Shown piece by piece: positions 8,941-16,264 of a DNA stretch of 64,000 nt. Source of the stretch: Methylorubrum populi (GTDB lineage Bacteria > Pseudomonadota > Alphaproteobacteria > Rhizobiales > Beijerinckiaceae); NCBI RefSeq assembly GCF_002355515.1, contig NZ_AP014809.1:558001-622000 (forward strand), in the 5' to 3' direction. Position 1 is the first letter of the stretch. The number at the start of each line of letters is the position of its first letter. A program made the position numbers and the translations under genes. The notes under the pieces are model-generated. The model searched no databases, was not told the DNA's origin, and was given only the letters and a program-made list of their open reading frames with translations.

Positions 8941-9945
8941 TCAGAGCATGCTCGGGAGGATCCGGTCCGGCGGGCGGTGGCCATCCATGAAGGTCTTGAT
9001 GTTGATGATGACCTTCTCGCCCATGTCGGTGCGGCTCTCGTGGGTCGCCGAGCCCATATGCGGCAGGAGCACAACCTTGCCGGTACGGGCGAGCCGCACG
9101 AGGCGCGGGCTCACCGCCGGCTCCTGCTCGAACACGTCGAGGCCGGCCGCCGAGATCTCGCCGCCCTCGATCAGGCGCGCGAGCGCGTTCTCGTCGATCA
9201 CCTCGCCGCGGGCGGTGTTGACGACGATCGCCTCGGGCTTGAGCAGCTTGAGGCGGCGGGCCGAGAGCAGGTGGTAGGTTGCCGGCGTGTGCGGACAGTT
9301 GACCGAAACGATGTCCACCCGCGCCAGCATCTGGTCGAGGGATTCCCAGTAGGTCGCATCGAGCGATTCCTCGATATGCGTCGGGACCCGGCGGCGGTTG
9401 TGATAGTGGATCGACAGGCCGAACGCCTTGGCCCGGCGGGCGAGCGCCTGGCCGATCCGGCCCATGCCGACGATGCCGAGGCGCTTGCCCGTGATGCGCC
9501 GGCCGAGCATCCAGGTCGGCGACCAGCCCGTCGTCCAATCATCGTCGGGGATGATGCGCGCGCCCTCCGCGATCCGGCGGGCCACCGCCAGGATCAGCGC
9601 CATGGTCATGTCGGCGGTGTCCTCGGTCAGAACGCCCGGCGTGTTGGTGACCGTGATGCCCCGCTCAAGAGCCGCGGCGACGTCGATGTGATCGACGCCG
9701 TTGCCGAAATTGGCGATGAGCCGCAGGTTCGGCCCGGCCTGGGCGAGGAGGCCGGAATTGATTTCGTCGGTTACCGTCGGCACCAGTACGTCCGCCTCGC
9801 GGATCGCGGCAGCGAGCGCCTCCTGCGAGAGCGGCGCGTCATCGTGATTGAGGCGTGTGTCGAACAACTCGCGCATGCGCGTCTCGACCGCGTCCGGCAG
9901 GCGCCGGGTGACGACCACCAGCGGCTTGCGCTTCAACGACGACAT
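8941..9945 (-). CDS. D-isomer 2-hydroxyacid dehydrogenase (glyoxylate/hydroxypyruvate reductase or D-glycerate dehydrogenase type)
   Basis: 334 residues. The NAD(P) Rossmann motif is GIVGMGRIGQAL (157-168). The catalytic residues are R246 (NTARGEVID), E275 (VFEQEP) and H296 (LPHMGSAT). It should reversibly reduce a 2-oxoacid such as glyoxylate or hydroxypyruvate to the D-hydroxyacid. It is not the serine-cycle HprA as I recall that sequence, so it is probably a paralogue or a general glyoxylate reductase. The start is well supported by GGAGGGAAC directly before the ATG. Substrate is inferred from the subfamily look (long WSPTWMLGRRITGK segment after the D-domain hinge). Confidence 0.9.
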   Translation of the reverse strand: MSSLKRKPLVVVTRRLPDAVETRMRELFDTRLNHDDAPLSQEALAAAIREADVLVPTVTDEINSGLLAQAGPNLRLIANFGNGVDHIDVAAALERGITVTNTPGVLTEDTADMTMALILAVARRIAEGARIIPDDDWTTGWSPTWMLGRRITGKRLGIVGMGRIGQALARRAKAFGLSIHYHNRRRVPTHIEESLDATYWESLDQMLARVDIVSVNCPHTPATYHLLSARRLKLLKPEAIVVNTARGEVIDENALARLIEGGEISAAGLDVFEQEPAVSPRLVRLARTGKVVLLPHMGSATHESRTDMGEKVIINIKTFMDGHRPPDRILPSML

Positions 9946-10256
9946 GTTCCCTCCCGACGAGGCCGGCCCGCTTTCCCGTGCCTGCGCCTGAGCCTTTCCC
10001 GGCTGTGCCGCGAAGGGCCGGCTTACGCTCCCTTAACCATGACGCGGCCAGATGGAGCGAAGGCGGACCGGGCACCCGGACCGCCGCAGGACGTCTGGCC
10101 TCTCTAGCAGAGAGGTCGGCGAACACAATGCGGCCCTAACCCCGATGGATCAGTGCCGGAGAGCCGACCGGGCGCCGGGCCGCCGATGTTTCCGGCGCGA
10201 CGCCGAAACGTCATCAGACGCACGACTTTGGAGCCACGGATCGGAGACGAGGCACG
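9946..10256. other. Divergent intergenic region, hydroxyacid dehydrogenase / SH3 protein
   Basis: About 310 bases between divergent genes. Apart from the ribosome binding sites at each edge (GGAGGGAAC on the minus strand, GACGAGG on the plus strand) I see no clear promoter, repeat or RNA. Confidence 0.4.
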
Positions 10257-10856
10257 ATGCGCCCGCCTGAGCTGCCCCCGATGAACCCCACCCGCCTCGC
10301 GCTGCTCGCAGCCCTGTTCGCCCTGCTGGTGCCGCTGACTGCCGAGGCCGCTCCGCCCCCTGCCTCGGCGCCGGAGGTCGGCAAGGGGCCGGTGACGAAA
10401 TTGCCCCTGCCGCGCTACGCCAGCCTGAAGACCAACCGCGTCAACCTGCGCGAGGGACCCTCGAAGGACCACCGCACTCTCTGGGTGTTCCAGCGAGAGG
10501 GCCTGCCGGTCGAGATCGTCGCCGAGTTCGAGACGTGGCGCCGCATCCGCGATTCGGAAGGGACGGAGGGCTGGGTGCTGCACTCGCTGCTGTCGGGCCG
10601 CCGCACCGCCGTGGTGATCCCGCCCTCCGGCGAGCGGGCTGACGCGGCCAAGGCCACCGTACCGCTGAATGCCCGCGCCGACGAGCAATCGGGCGAGCAG
10701 GCGCGGTTGCAGCCCGGAGTGATCGGCAGCGTGAAGAGCTGCACCGGAACGTGGTGCCGCCTCGTCGTGCCACTTCCGGAAAAGCGCGGCGACGTCGACG
10801 GCTACATCCGCCAGAGCCGGCTGTGGGGCGTCTATCCCGACGAGCGGGTGGAATAG
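10257..10856 (+). CDS. Exported SH3-domain protein
   Basis: 199 residues with a signal peptide (residues about 1-31, hydrophobic core LALLAALFALLVPL ending at AEA). The mature protein has a bacterial SH3-like repeat (TNRVNLREGPSKDH, residues about 60-73, then WRRIRDSEGTEGWVLHSLL) and a second, more divergent SH3-like stretch ending GDVDGYIRQSRLWGVYPDE. Such domains bind peptidoglycan or partner proteins in the periplasm. The start is supported by GAGG five bases before the ATG. Exact role unknown. Confidence 0.85.
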   Translation: MRPPELPPMNPTRLALLAALFALLVPLTAEAAPPPASAPEVGKGPVTKLPLPRYASLKTNRVNLREGPSKDHRTLWVFQREGLPVEIVAEFETWRRIRDSEGTEGWVLHSLLSGRRTAVVIPPSGERADAAKATVPLNARADEQSGEQARLQPGVIGSVKSCTGTWCRLVVPLPEKRGDVDGYIRQSRLWGVYPDERVE

Positions 10857-10874
10857 GCCACCAGATCGGCAACG

Positions 10875-10904
10875 AAAAAGGGCCCGGAAATCCGGGCCCT
10901 TTTT
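10875..10904. terminator. Bidirectional intrinsic terminator between SH3 gene and irr
   Basis: AAAAA, an 8-bp perfect stem (GGGCCCGG/CCGGGCCC) with loop AAAT, then TTTTT. It has an A run on one side and a T run on the other, so it works in both directions for the convergent SH3 gene and irr. Confidence 0.95.
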
Positions 10905-10929
10905 CATTTCGAGAACGGTCGAGACCGAA

Positions 10930-11430
10930 TCAGGCGCGGCCCGAGACCTTGCGACGGCGCAGGCGGACGATCACCTCGACGCCCGCGATCTCCATCCCCT
11001 CGGGCGCCTCGGGGAGCGAATCGACCGAGATGCCGCATTCCGGCATGTCGAGGACCTCGCCTTCTTCCTCGAGGAAGAAGTGGTGGTGCTCGCTCGGATT
11101 GGTGTCGAAATAGGCCTTCGACCCGTCCAGCGCGAGCTGGCGCAGCAGGCCCGCCTCGGTGAACTGATGCAGCGTATTGTAGACGGTCGCCAGCGAGACC
11201 GGCACCTTGGCGCGCATCGCCTCGTCGTAGAGCATTTCCGCCGTCAGGTGACGATCGCCGCGGCCGAACAGGAGCCAGCCCAGCGACAGGCGCTGGCGGG
11301 TCGGGCGCAGACCGGCCCGGCGCAGGCGGTCGCGCAGGTCGGAGAGCGGGCAGCCCCGGCGACCGGCGCCATCGGCCGGCGAGAGGGACCGGGCGTTCAG
11401 CACGGCCTGGAGAGGCATCAGATCGGACAT
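10930..11430 (-). CDS. irr: Iron response regulator Irr (Fur family)
   Basis: 166 residues. The winged-helix domain has the Fur-family VSLATVYNTLHQF recognition segment, followed by the dimerisation domain. Two Irr-specific features are visible: a Cys-Pro heme regulatory motif (RRGCPLSDLR, C27-P28) and the HHH cluster (residues 115-117, NPSEHHHFF). In Bradyrhizobium Irr both bind heme and make the protein unstable when heme is plentiful. It would repress iron-consuming genes and activate others under iron limitation. It is divergent from fabA, an order seen in other Rhizobiales. Confidence 0.93.
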   Translation of the reverse strand: MSDLMPLQAVLNARSLSPADGAGRRGCPLSDLRDRLRRAGLRPTRQRLSLGWLLFGRGDRHLTAEMLYDEAMRAKVPVSLATVYNTLHQFTEAGLLRQLALDGSKAYFDTNPSEHHHFFLEEEGEVLDMPECGISVDSLPEAPEGMEIAGVEVIVRLRRRKVSGRA

Positions 11431-11752
11431 TGCTGGGAACGATTCCCGCTTATTTAGAATGAGTATAGCAAGGAAATTATACGGATCATGAAGCCCTGCG
11501 GCAACCCGTGCAGGTGCCCAGTTCGATTAGATACGTGGAGGACGCATGGCTCTCCGCATGGTTCTTCGCACGGGACTTCGCGGGCCGGCACATGGGACTT
11601 CGAGGGTCGACGCGCGTTGAACGGGTGTCGGCGCCCTGCCGGTGCCGCTTGGTGAGCGCGGAAAGGCTGTGCTAACGAGGCGCCCATTCCATCATGCCCC
11701 GTCCGCTCACCGGAATCGGACCCGTCCGTCACTGAGGACCCGTACGTCATCC
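11431..11752. promoter_or_regulatory. Divergent control region irr / fabA
   Basis: 322 bases, noticeably AT-rich at 11450-11495. It holds a GGGAA-CGA-TTCCC inverted repeat at 11435-11447 immediately upstream of the irr start and TTTAGAA at 11453-11459, which equals one half of the Irr iron control element as I recall it. The second half-site is poorly matched (about 3 of 7). Promoters for both genes must lie here, but I cannot place -35/-10 boxes with confidence. Confidence 0.45.
11435..11447. promoter_or_regulatory. Inverted repeat upstream of irr
   Basis: GGGAA-CGA-TTCCC, two perfect 5-base arms ending 5 bases before the irr start codon. It overlaps the expected leader and ribosome binding region of irr, so it could be an operator or a translation-masking hairpin. 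Confidence 0.35.
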
Positions 11753-12292
11753 ATGGCCTCTCTCGACCAGCAATCCGACGGCGCTTCTCCGCAGCGCGCT
11801 TCGAGCTTCTCCTACGAGGAGCTCCTGGCCTGCGGGCGCGGTGAGCTGTTCGGATCGGGCAATGCCCAGCTTCCGCTCCCGCCGATGCTGATGTTCGATC
11901 GGATTACCTCGATCGGGACCGAGGGCGGCGCCCACGGCAAGGGGCACGTGCTCGCCGAGTTCGACATTCGGCCGGACCTCTGGTTCTTCCCCTGCCACTT
12001 CAAGGACGATCCGGTGATGCCCGGCTGCCTCGGGCTCGACGCCCTCTGGCAACTCGTCGGCTTCCATCTCGGTTGGCTCGGCGCGCCGGGCCGCGGCCGG
12101 GCGCTGGGTGTCGGCGAGGTGAAGTTCACCGATCAGGTGCTGCCGACGGTCAAGCAGGTCGTCTACGGCATCGACATCAAGCGCGTGCGTCAGGGCAAGC
12201 TCGTGCTCGGCATCGCCGACGGCTGGCTCGAGGCTGACGGCCGGCGCATCTACGAGGCGAACGACCTGCGCGTGGCCCTGTTTCGCGCCTGA
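11753..12292 (+). CDS. fabA: 3-hydroxydecanoyl-ACP dehydratase/isomerase
   Basis: 179 residues; FabA is usually about 170. It dehydrates 3-hydroxydecanoyl-ACP and isomerises the trans-2 to the cis-3 double bond, the branch point for anaerobic unsaturated fatty acid synthesis. The hot-dog fold active-site His is H82 ([15 protein letters not shown]) and the acid is D96 (LGLDALWQ). The ATG at 11753 is chosen over the upstream frame because the extra residues are not FabA-like. First gene of fabA-fabB-(small ORF)-fabI, divergent from irr. Confidence 0.96.
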   Translation: MASLDQQSDGASPQRASSFSYEELLACGRGELFGSGNAQLPLPPMLMFDRITSIGTEGGAHGKGHVLAEFDIRPDLWFFPCHFKDDPVMPGCLGLDALWQLVGFHLGWLGAPGRGRALGVGEVKFTDQVLPTVKQVVYGIDIKRVRQGKLVLGIADGWLEADGRRIYEANDLRVALFRA

Positions 12293-12451
12293 CACCGGCA
12301 AAGGCCGTTTTGAAAGCCGTTTTCGTGACGAAGCGGCCACCGGTTCGGCGATGAGCCGTTGAAGCGCGGTTGAGATTGACCGCACATCATCCTAACTGAC
12401 CTCCCCGAGGAAACGCCGCACAAGCCGCGGCGCCAAGCAGCACGAGCCATC

Positions 12452-13678
12452 ATGCGGCGTGTCGTCATCACCGGGATGGGCATCGTCTCGTCCATCGGCA
12501 ACAATACCCAGGAGGTCCTGGCCTCCCTGCGCGAGGCCCGCTCGGGGATCGCGCGCGCCGATGCGCAGGCCGCGCACGGCTTCCGCAGCCAGGTCGCGGG
12601 CGCGCCGACGATTGATCCGGAGGGTGTCGTCGATCGCCGCGCCATGCGCTTCCACGGCGGCGGCACCGCCTGGAACCACATCGCCATGGATCAGGCGATC
12701 CGCGACGCCGGGCTCGAAGAGCGCGAGATCTCCAACGACCGCACCGGCATCATCATGGGCTCGGGCGGTCCCTCGACCCGCACCATCGTCGAATCCGCCG
12801 CCATCGCCCGCGAGAAGGGACCGAAGCGCGTCGGCCCCTTCGCCGTCCCGAAGGCGATGTCCTCGACGGCCTCGGCGACGCTGGCCACGTGGTTCAAGAT
12901 CCGCGGCGTGAACTACTCGATCTCCTCCGCCTGCGCGACCTCGAACCACTGCATCGGCAATGCCGCCGAGATCATCCGCGGCGGCCGACAGGACGTGATC
13001 TTCGCCGGCGGCTGCGAGGAGCTGGATTGGACGCTCTCGGTCCTGTTCGACGCCATGGGCGCGATGTCCTCGCGCTACAACGATACGCCGGCCCGCGCCT
13101 CGCGTGCGTACGATGCGAACCGCGACGGCTTCGTCATCGCCGGCGGCGCCGGGGTGCTGGTGCTGGAAGAGTACGAGCACGCCAAGGCCCGCGGCGCGCG
13201 GATCTACGGCGAGGTCGCGGGTTACGGCGCCACCTCCGACGGCCACGACATGGTCGCTCCCTCCGGCGAGGGCGCGGTGCGCTGCATGCGCCAAGCCATG
13301 GAAGACCTGAAGGGCGCCAGGATCGACTACATCAACCCGCACGCGACTTCGACGCCGGTCGGCGACGACAAGGAGATCGAGGCGATCCGCGAGGTGTTCG
13401 GCGCCGGCGAATCCTGCCCGCCGATCTCGGCCACCAAATCGCTGACCGGCCATTCCCTGGGCGCGACGGGCGTGCAGGAGGCAATCTACTCGCTGCTGAT
13501 GATGAACAACGGCTTCATCTGCGAGAGCGCGCATATCGAGGAGCTCGATCCGGCCTTCGCCGACATGCCGATCCTGCGCCAGCGGCGGGACGGGGTGCAG
13601 CTCGGCCACGTCATGTCGAACTCCTTCGGCTTCGGCGGGACCAACGCCACGCTGGTGCTCAAGCACCCGGACGCGTGA
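12452..13678 (+). CDS. fabB: 3-oxoacyl-ACP synthase I
   Basis: 408 residues. Condenses malonyl-ACP with acyl-ACP and elongates the cis-unsaturated intermediate made by FabA. The thiolase-fold active site is C161 ([10 protein letters not shown]), with the two histidines in [11 protein letters not shown] and [11 protein letters not shown]. The C-terminal [13 protein letters not shown] is the usual KAS ending. It lies 160 bases downstream of fabA, and pairing with fabA marks it as FabB rather than FabF; the FabF copy is elsewhere in this window at 52118. Confidence 0.96.
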   Translation: MRRVVITGMGIVSSIGNNTQEVLASLREARSGIARADAQAAHGFRSQVAGAPTIDPEGVVDRRAMRFHGGGTAWNHIAMDQAIRDAGLEEREISNDRTGIIMGSGGPSTRTIVESAAIAREKGPKRVGPFAVPKAMSSTASATLATWFKIRGVNYSISSACATSNHCIGNAAEIIRGGRQDVIFAGGCEELDWTLSVLFDAMGAMSSRYNDTPARASRAYDANRDGFVIAGGAGVLVLEEYEHAKARGARIYGEVAGYGATSDGHDMVAPSGEGAVRCMRQAMEDLKGARIDYINPHATSTPVGDDKEIEAIREVFGAGESCPPISATKSLTGHSLGATGVQEAIYSLLMMNNGFICESAHIEELDPAFADMPILRQRRDGVQLGHVMSNSFGFGGTNATLVLKHPDA

Positions 13679-13750
13679 TCGCAACCGCCGCGCGGCGAGT
13701 GCCGTGCGGCGGTGCGGTCTTCGCAGTTGCGAAGCAACAGCCAAGCATAG

Positions 13751-13776
13751 GCCGATCCCTCATCTGATGGATCGGC
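13751..13776. terminator. Hairpin downstream of fabB
   Basis: Perfect 8-bp stem GCCGATCC/GGATCGGC with a 10-base loop, about 70 bases after the fabB stop and 50 bases before a 39-residue ORF. No T run. Could be an attenuating or mRNA-processing hairpin between fabB and the genes below it. Confidence 0.4.
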
Positions 13777-13827
13777 GGAACGGATCAACTGCATCCGCGT
13801 TCCTGCTTCGATAGGCAGGTTAACATC

Positions 13828-13947
13828 ATGATCGTCGCCCTCGCTCTGCTCACCGTGACTGGCGTCGCCGTTGCCGCGACCGTCGCGGTGCGTGCCAAGC
13901 AGACCCTCATCGACGACGCCCAGGCGGGGACACGCGGCTACTTCTGA
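13828..13947 (+). CDS. 39-residue single-pass membrane peptide between fabB and fabI
   Basis: Starts MIVALALLTVTGVAVAATVA and ends with a short charged tail VRAKQTLIDDAQAG then TRGYF. It has one N-terminal transmembrane helix (residues 2-20) with a positively charged flank, so the tail would be cytosolic if it stays anchored. GGCAGGT upstream of the ATG is a plausible ribosome binding site. Too short for normal gene callers; no family recognised. Placement inside the fabA-fabB-fabI cluster suggests, but does not show, a link with lipid synthesis. Confidence 0.5.
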   Translation: MIVALALLTVTGVAVAATVAVRAKQTLIDDAQAGTRGYF

Positions 13948-14139
13948 AGCCGGGGTCGCCACCTCTCACACTCATGTCCGGCCCCGGCGCCCCCCGTTAC
14001 GGCTTCCGTCCTGCCGTTCCGGCTGGTTCGGACCTTCGCCCCTTGCAATCGATCGGCATGCGTGGACAGGCCCGCGCCCGGCGGGCTAAGCCTCGGTCGG
14101 GGCGTGAAGGCGCCGGACCGAACGCGTACGGGTTAGAGA

Positions 14140-14973
14140 ATGACGGGTTTGATGGCGGGCAAGCGCGGCCTCATCATGGGAGTCGCCAACGATCACTCGA
14201 TCGCGTGGGGCATCGCCAAAACCCTGCATCGACACGGAGCGGAACTCGCTTTCACCTATCAGGGTGAGGCGCTCGGGCGCCGCGTGACGCCGCTGGCCGC
14301 TTCCGTCGGATCCGACATCGTGCTGCCCTGCGACGTCGAGGACATCGCCTCCGTCGATGCCGCCTTCGCGGCCCTCGACGAGCGCTTCCCCGACGGGATC
14401 GACTTCATCGTCCACGCCATCGGCTTCTCGGACAAGGCGCAGCTCAAGGGCCGCTACGTCGACGTCACGACCCGCGCCAACTTTTCGCGCACCATGACGA
14501 TCTCCTGCTTCTCCTTCACCGAGATCGCCCAGCGAGCGGCCGCGCGGATGCCGCGGGGCGGTTCGCTGCTGACGCTGACCTACGCCGGCTCGACCCGCGT
14601 GATGCCCAATTACAACGTGATGGGCGTGGCCAAGGCCGCACTCGAAGCGTCGGTCCGCTATCTCGCCAGCGACCTCGGTCCCGATGGCATCCGCGTCAAC
14701 GCGCTCTCGGCGGGCCCGATGCGGACCTTGGCCGGCGCCGGCATCGCCGATGCTCGGCTGATGTACAATCATCAGAAGGCGCACGCCCCGCTGCGGCGCA
14801 CGGTGACGCTGGACGACGTCGGCAACTCCGCCCTCTACCTTCTTTCCGATCTCTCGGGTGGCGTGACCGGCGAGATCCACTTCGTCGATTCGGGCTACAA
14901 CATCATCTCGATGCCCCGCCCGGCGGTGCTCCAGGCCCAGGACGAGGCGGGCGTCGTCGGCGACGACGTGTGA
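14140..14973 (+). CDS. fabI: Enoyl-ACP reductase (NADH), FabI type
   Basis: 277 residues, short-chain dehydrogenase fold. It reduces trans-2-enoyl-ACP, the last step of each elongation cycle, and is the triclosan target. The N-terminal GLIMGVANDHSIAWGIA is the FabI-specific nucleotide motif, and the active-site Tyr-X6-Lys is YNVMGVAK; the upstream Tyr is in TLTYAGS. Third enzyme of the fabA-fabB-fabI group, about 460 bases after fabB with the 39-residue ORF between them. Confidence 0.96.
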   Translation: MTGLMAGKRGLIMGVANDHSIAWGIAKTLHRHGAELAFTYQGEALGRRVTPLAASVGSDIVLPCDVEDIASVDAAFAALDERFPDGIDFIVHAIGFSDKAQLKGRYVDVTTRANFSRTMTISCFSFTEIAQRAAARMPRGGSLLTLTYAGSTRVMPNYNVMGVAKAALEASVRYLASDLGPDGIRVNALSAGPMRTLAGAGIADARLMYNHQKAHAPLRRTVTLDDVGNSALYLLSDLSGGVTGEIHFVDSGYNIISMPRPAVLQAQDEAGVVGDDV

Positions 14974-15040
14974 TCGAGCCGGCAGCGTGTCGTCGCGTCG
15001 CTTGTGCGCGAACGCGTCACGCCGCAGGGTGCGGCCCGAG

Positions 15041-15802
15041 ATGATCCCCCTCCCCGGCCGGCTCCTGCCGCGATCCCCTCTCCTGGCGACGATTCTGGCC
15101 GCCCTTCTGCTGGCGGGCGGTTCGGGCGCGGCCTGGGCGCAGAGCGTCACGCTCGATCTCGGGGCGGGCGGCACAACCGAGCGGGCGCTCCAGCTTGTCG
15201 CGCTGATTACGGTCCTGGCGCTCGCGCCCTCGGTGCTGGTGATGGCGACCTCCTTCACCCGGATCGTCGTGGTGCTGTCGATCCTGCGCTCGGCGCTCGG
15301 CACGCAGACCGCACCGCCCAACACGGTGATGGTGAGCCTCGCCCTGTTCCTCACCGCCTTCGTGATGGCGCCGACGGCGCGCGAGGCCTACCGGGCCGGC
15401 GTCGAGCCGCTGGTCGCCGGACAGATCAGTCAGTCGCAGGCCTTTGAGCGGGCCTCGGCCCCCTTCAAGACCTTCATGCTGCGCAACGTGCGCGAAAAGG
15501 ATCTCAAGCTCTTCCTCGACATGGCGCGCCAGCCGGCCCCGGCGGGCCCCGAGGCGATCGGCCTCGAGATCGTCACCCCCGCCTTCATGATCTCCGAATT
15601 GCGGCGCGCCTTCGAGATCGGCTTCCTGCTGTTCATCCCCTTTCTCATCATCGACCTCGTGGTCGCCTCGGTGCTGATGGCGATGGGCATGATGATGCTG
15701 CCTCCGGCCACCGTCGCGCTGCCGTTCAAGCTGATCTTCTTCGTTCTGGTCGACGGTTGGACGCTGGTGGCGGGGTCTCTCATTCAAAGCTACGGAGGGT
15801 GA
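15041..15802 (+). CDS. fliP: Flagellar type III export protein FliP
   Basis: 253 residues with a cleaved signal peptide (GAAWAQ near residue 30), then four hydrophobic segments. The family blocks SFTRIVVVLSILRSALGTQTAPPN, MVSLALFLTAFVMAP, TPAFMISELRRAFEIGFLLF and FIPFLIIDLVVASVLMAMGMMMLPP are all present. It forms the core of the export gate with FliQ and FliR. ATG 15041 is preferred over 14987, which only adds an Arg-rich leader. It stands apart from any other flagellar structural gene in the window, 68 bases after fabI. Confidence 0.95.
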   Translation: MIPLPGRLLPRSPLLATILAALLLAGGSGAAWAQSVTLDLGAGGTTERALQLVALITVLALAPSVLVMATSFTRIVVVLSILRSALGTQTAPPNTVMVSLALFLTAFVMAPTAREAYRAGVEPLVAGQISQSQAFERASAPFKTFMLRNVREKDLKLFLDMARQPAPAGPEAIGLEIVTPAFMISELRRAFEIGFLLFIPFLIIDLVVASVLMAMGMMMLPPATVALPFKLIFFVLVDGWTLVAGSLIQSYGG

Positions 15803-15859
15803 GGTCCGCCTGACTACGATTCGAGGTTGCGGGCTTTCGCGTAGAGAGGACGTCGTGAC

Positions 15860-16261
15860 ATGGATCTGACGAGCATCACCGCACAATGGGCACCGCGGAT
15901 GCTGAGTGTGCTGCGGATCGTTTCTGCGCTGATCTTCATGGCGCACGGCACGCAGAAGATCCTCGGCTTCCCGCCGAGCGCGATGAACCCGCCCCTGCTC
16001 TCGATGTCAGGCATTGCCGGCCTGCTCGAACTCGTCGGCGGCGCGCTTCTGGTGATCGGGCTGTTCAGCCGGCCGGTGGCCTTCATCCTCTCCGGCGAGA
16101 TGGCGTTCGCCTACTTCATCGCCCATGCGCCCAAGAGCTTCTTCCCGGCCCTGAACGGCGGCGATGCGGCGATCCTGTACTGCTTCGTCTTCCTCTACAT
16201 CGCCTTCGCCGGCCCGGGCCCGTGGAGCATCGACGCGCAGCGCAGCCGCCGCACGTACTGA
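15860..16261 (+). CDS. DoxX family membrane protein
   Basis: 133 residues with four predicted transmembrane helices. The N-terminal LRIVSALIFMAHGTQKILGF and the central LLELVGGALLVIGLFSRPVAFIL are typical of DoxX. Family members act in respiratory or redox-stress complexes in some bacteria, but no specific role can be assigned here. It ends three bases before the stop of the convergent 1111-residue exported protein, so no terminator fits between them. Confidence 0.88.
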   Translation: MDLTSITAQWAPRMLSVLRIVSALIFMAHGTQKILGFPPSAMNPPLLSMSGIAGLLELVGGALLVIGLFSRPVAFILSGEMAFAYFIAHAPKSFFPALNGGDAAILYCFVFLYIAFAGPGPWSIDAQRSRRTY

Positions 16262-16264
16262 CCG

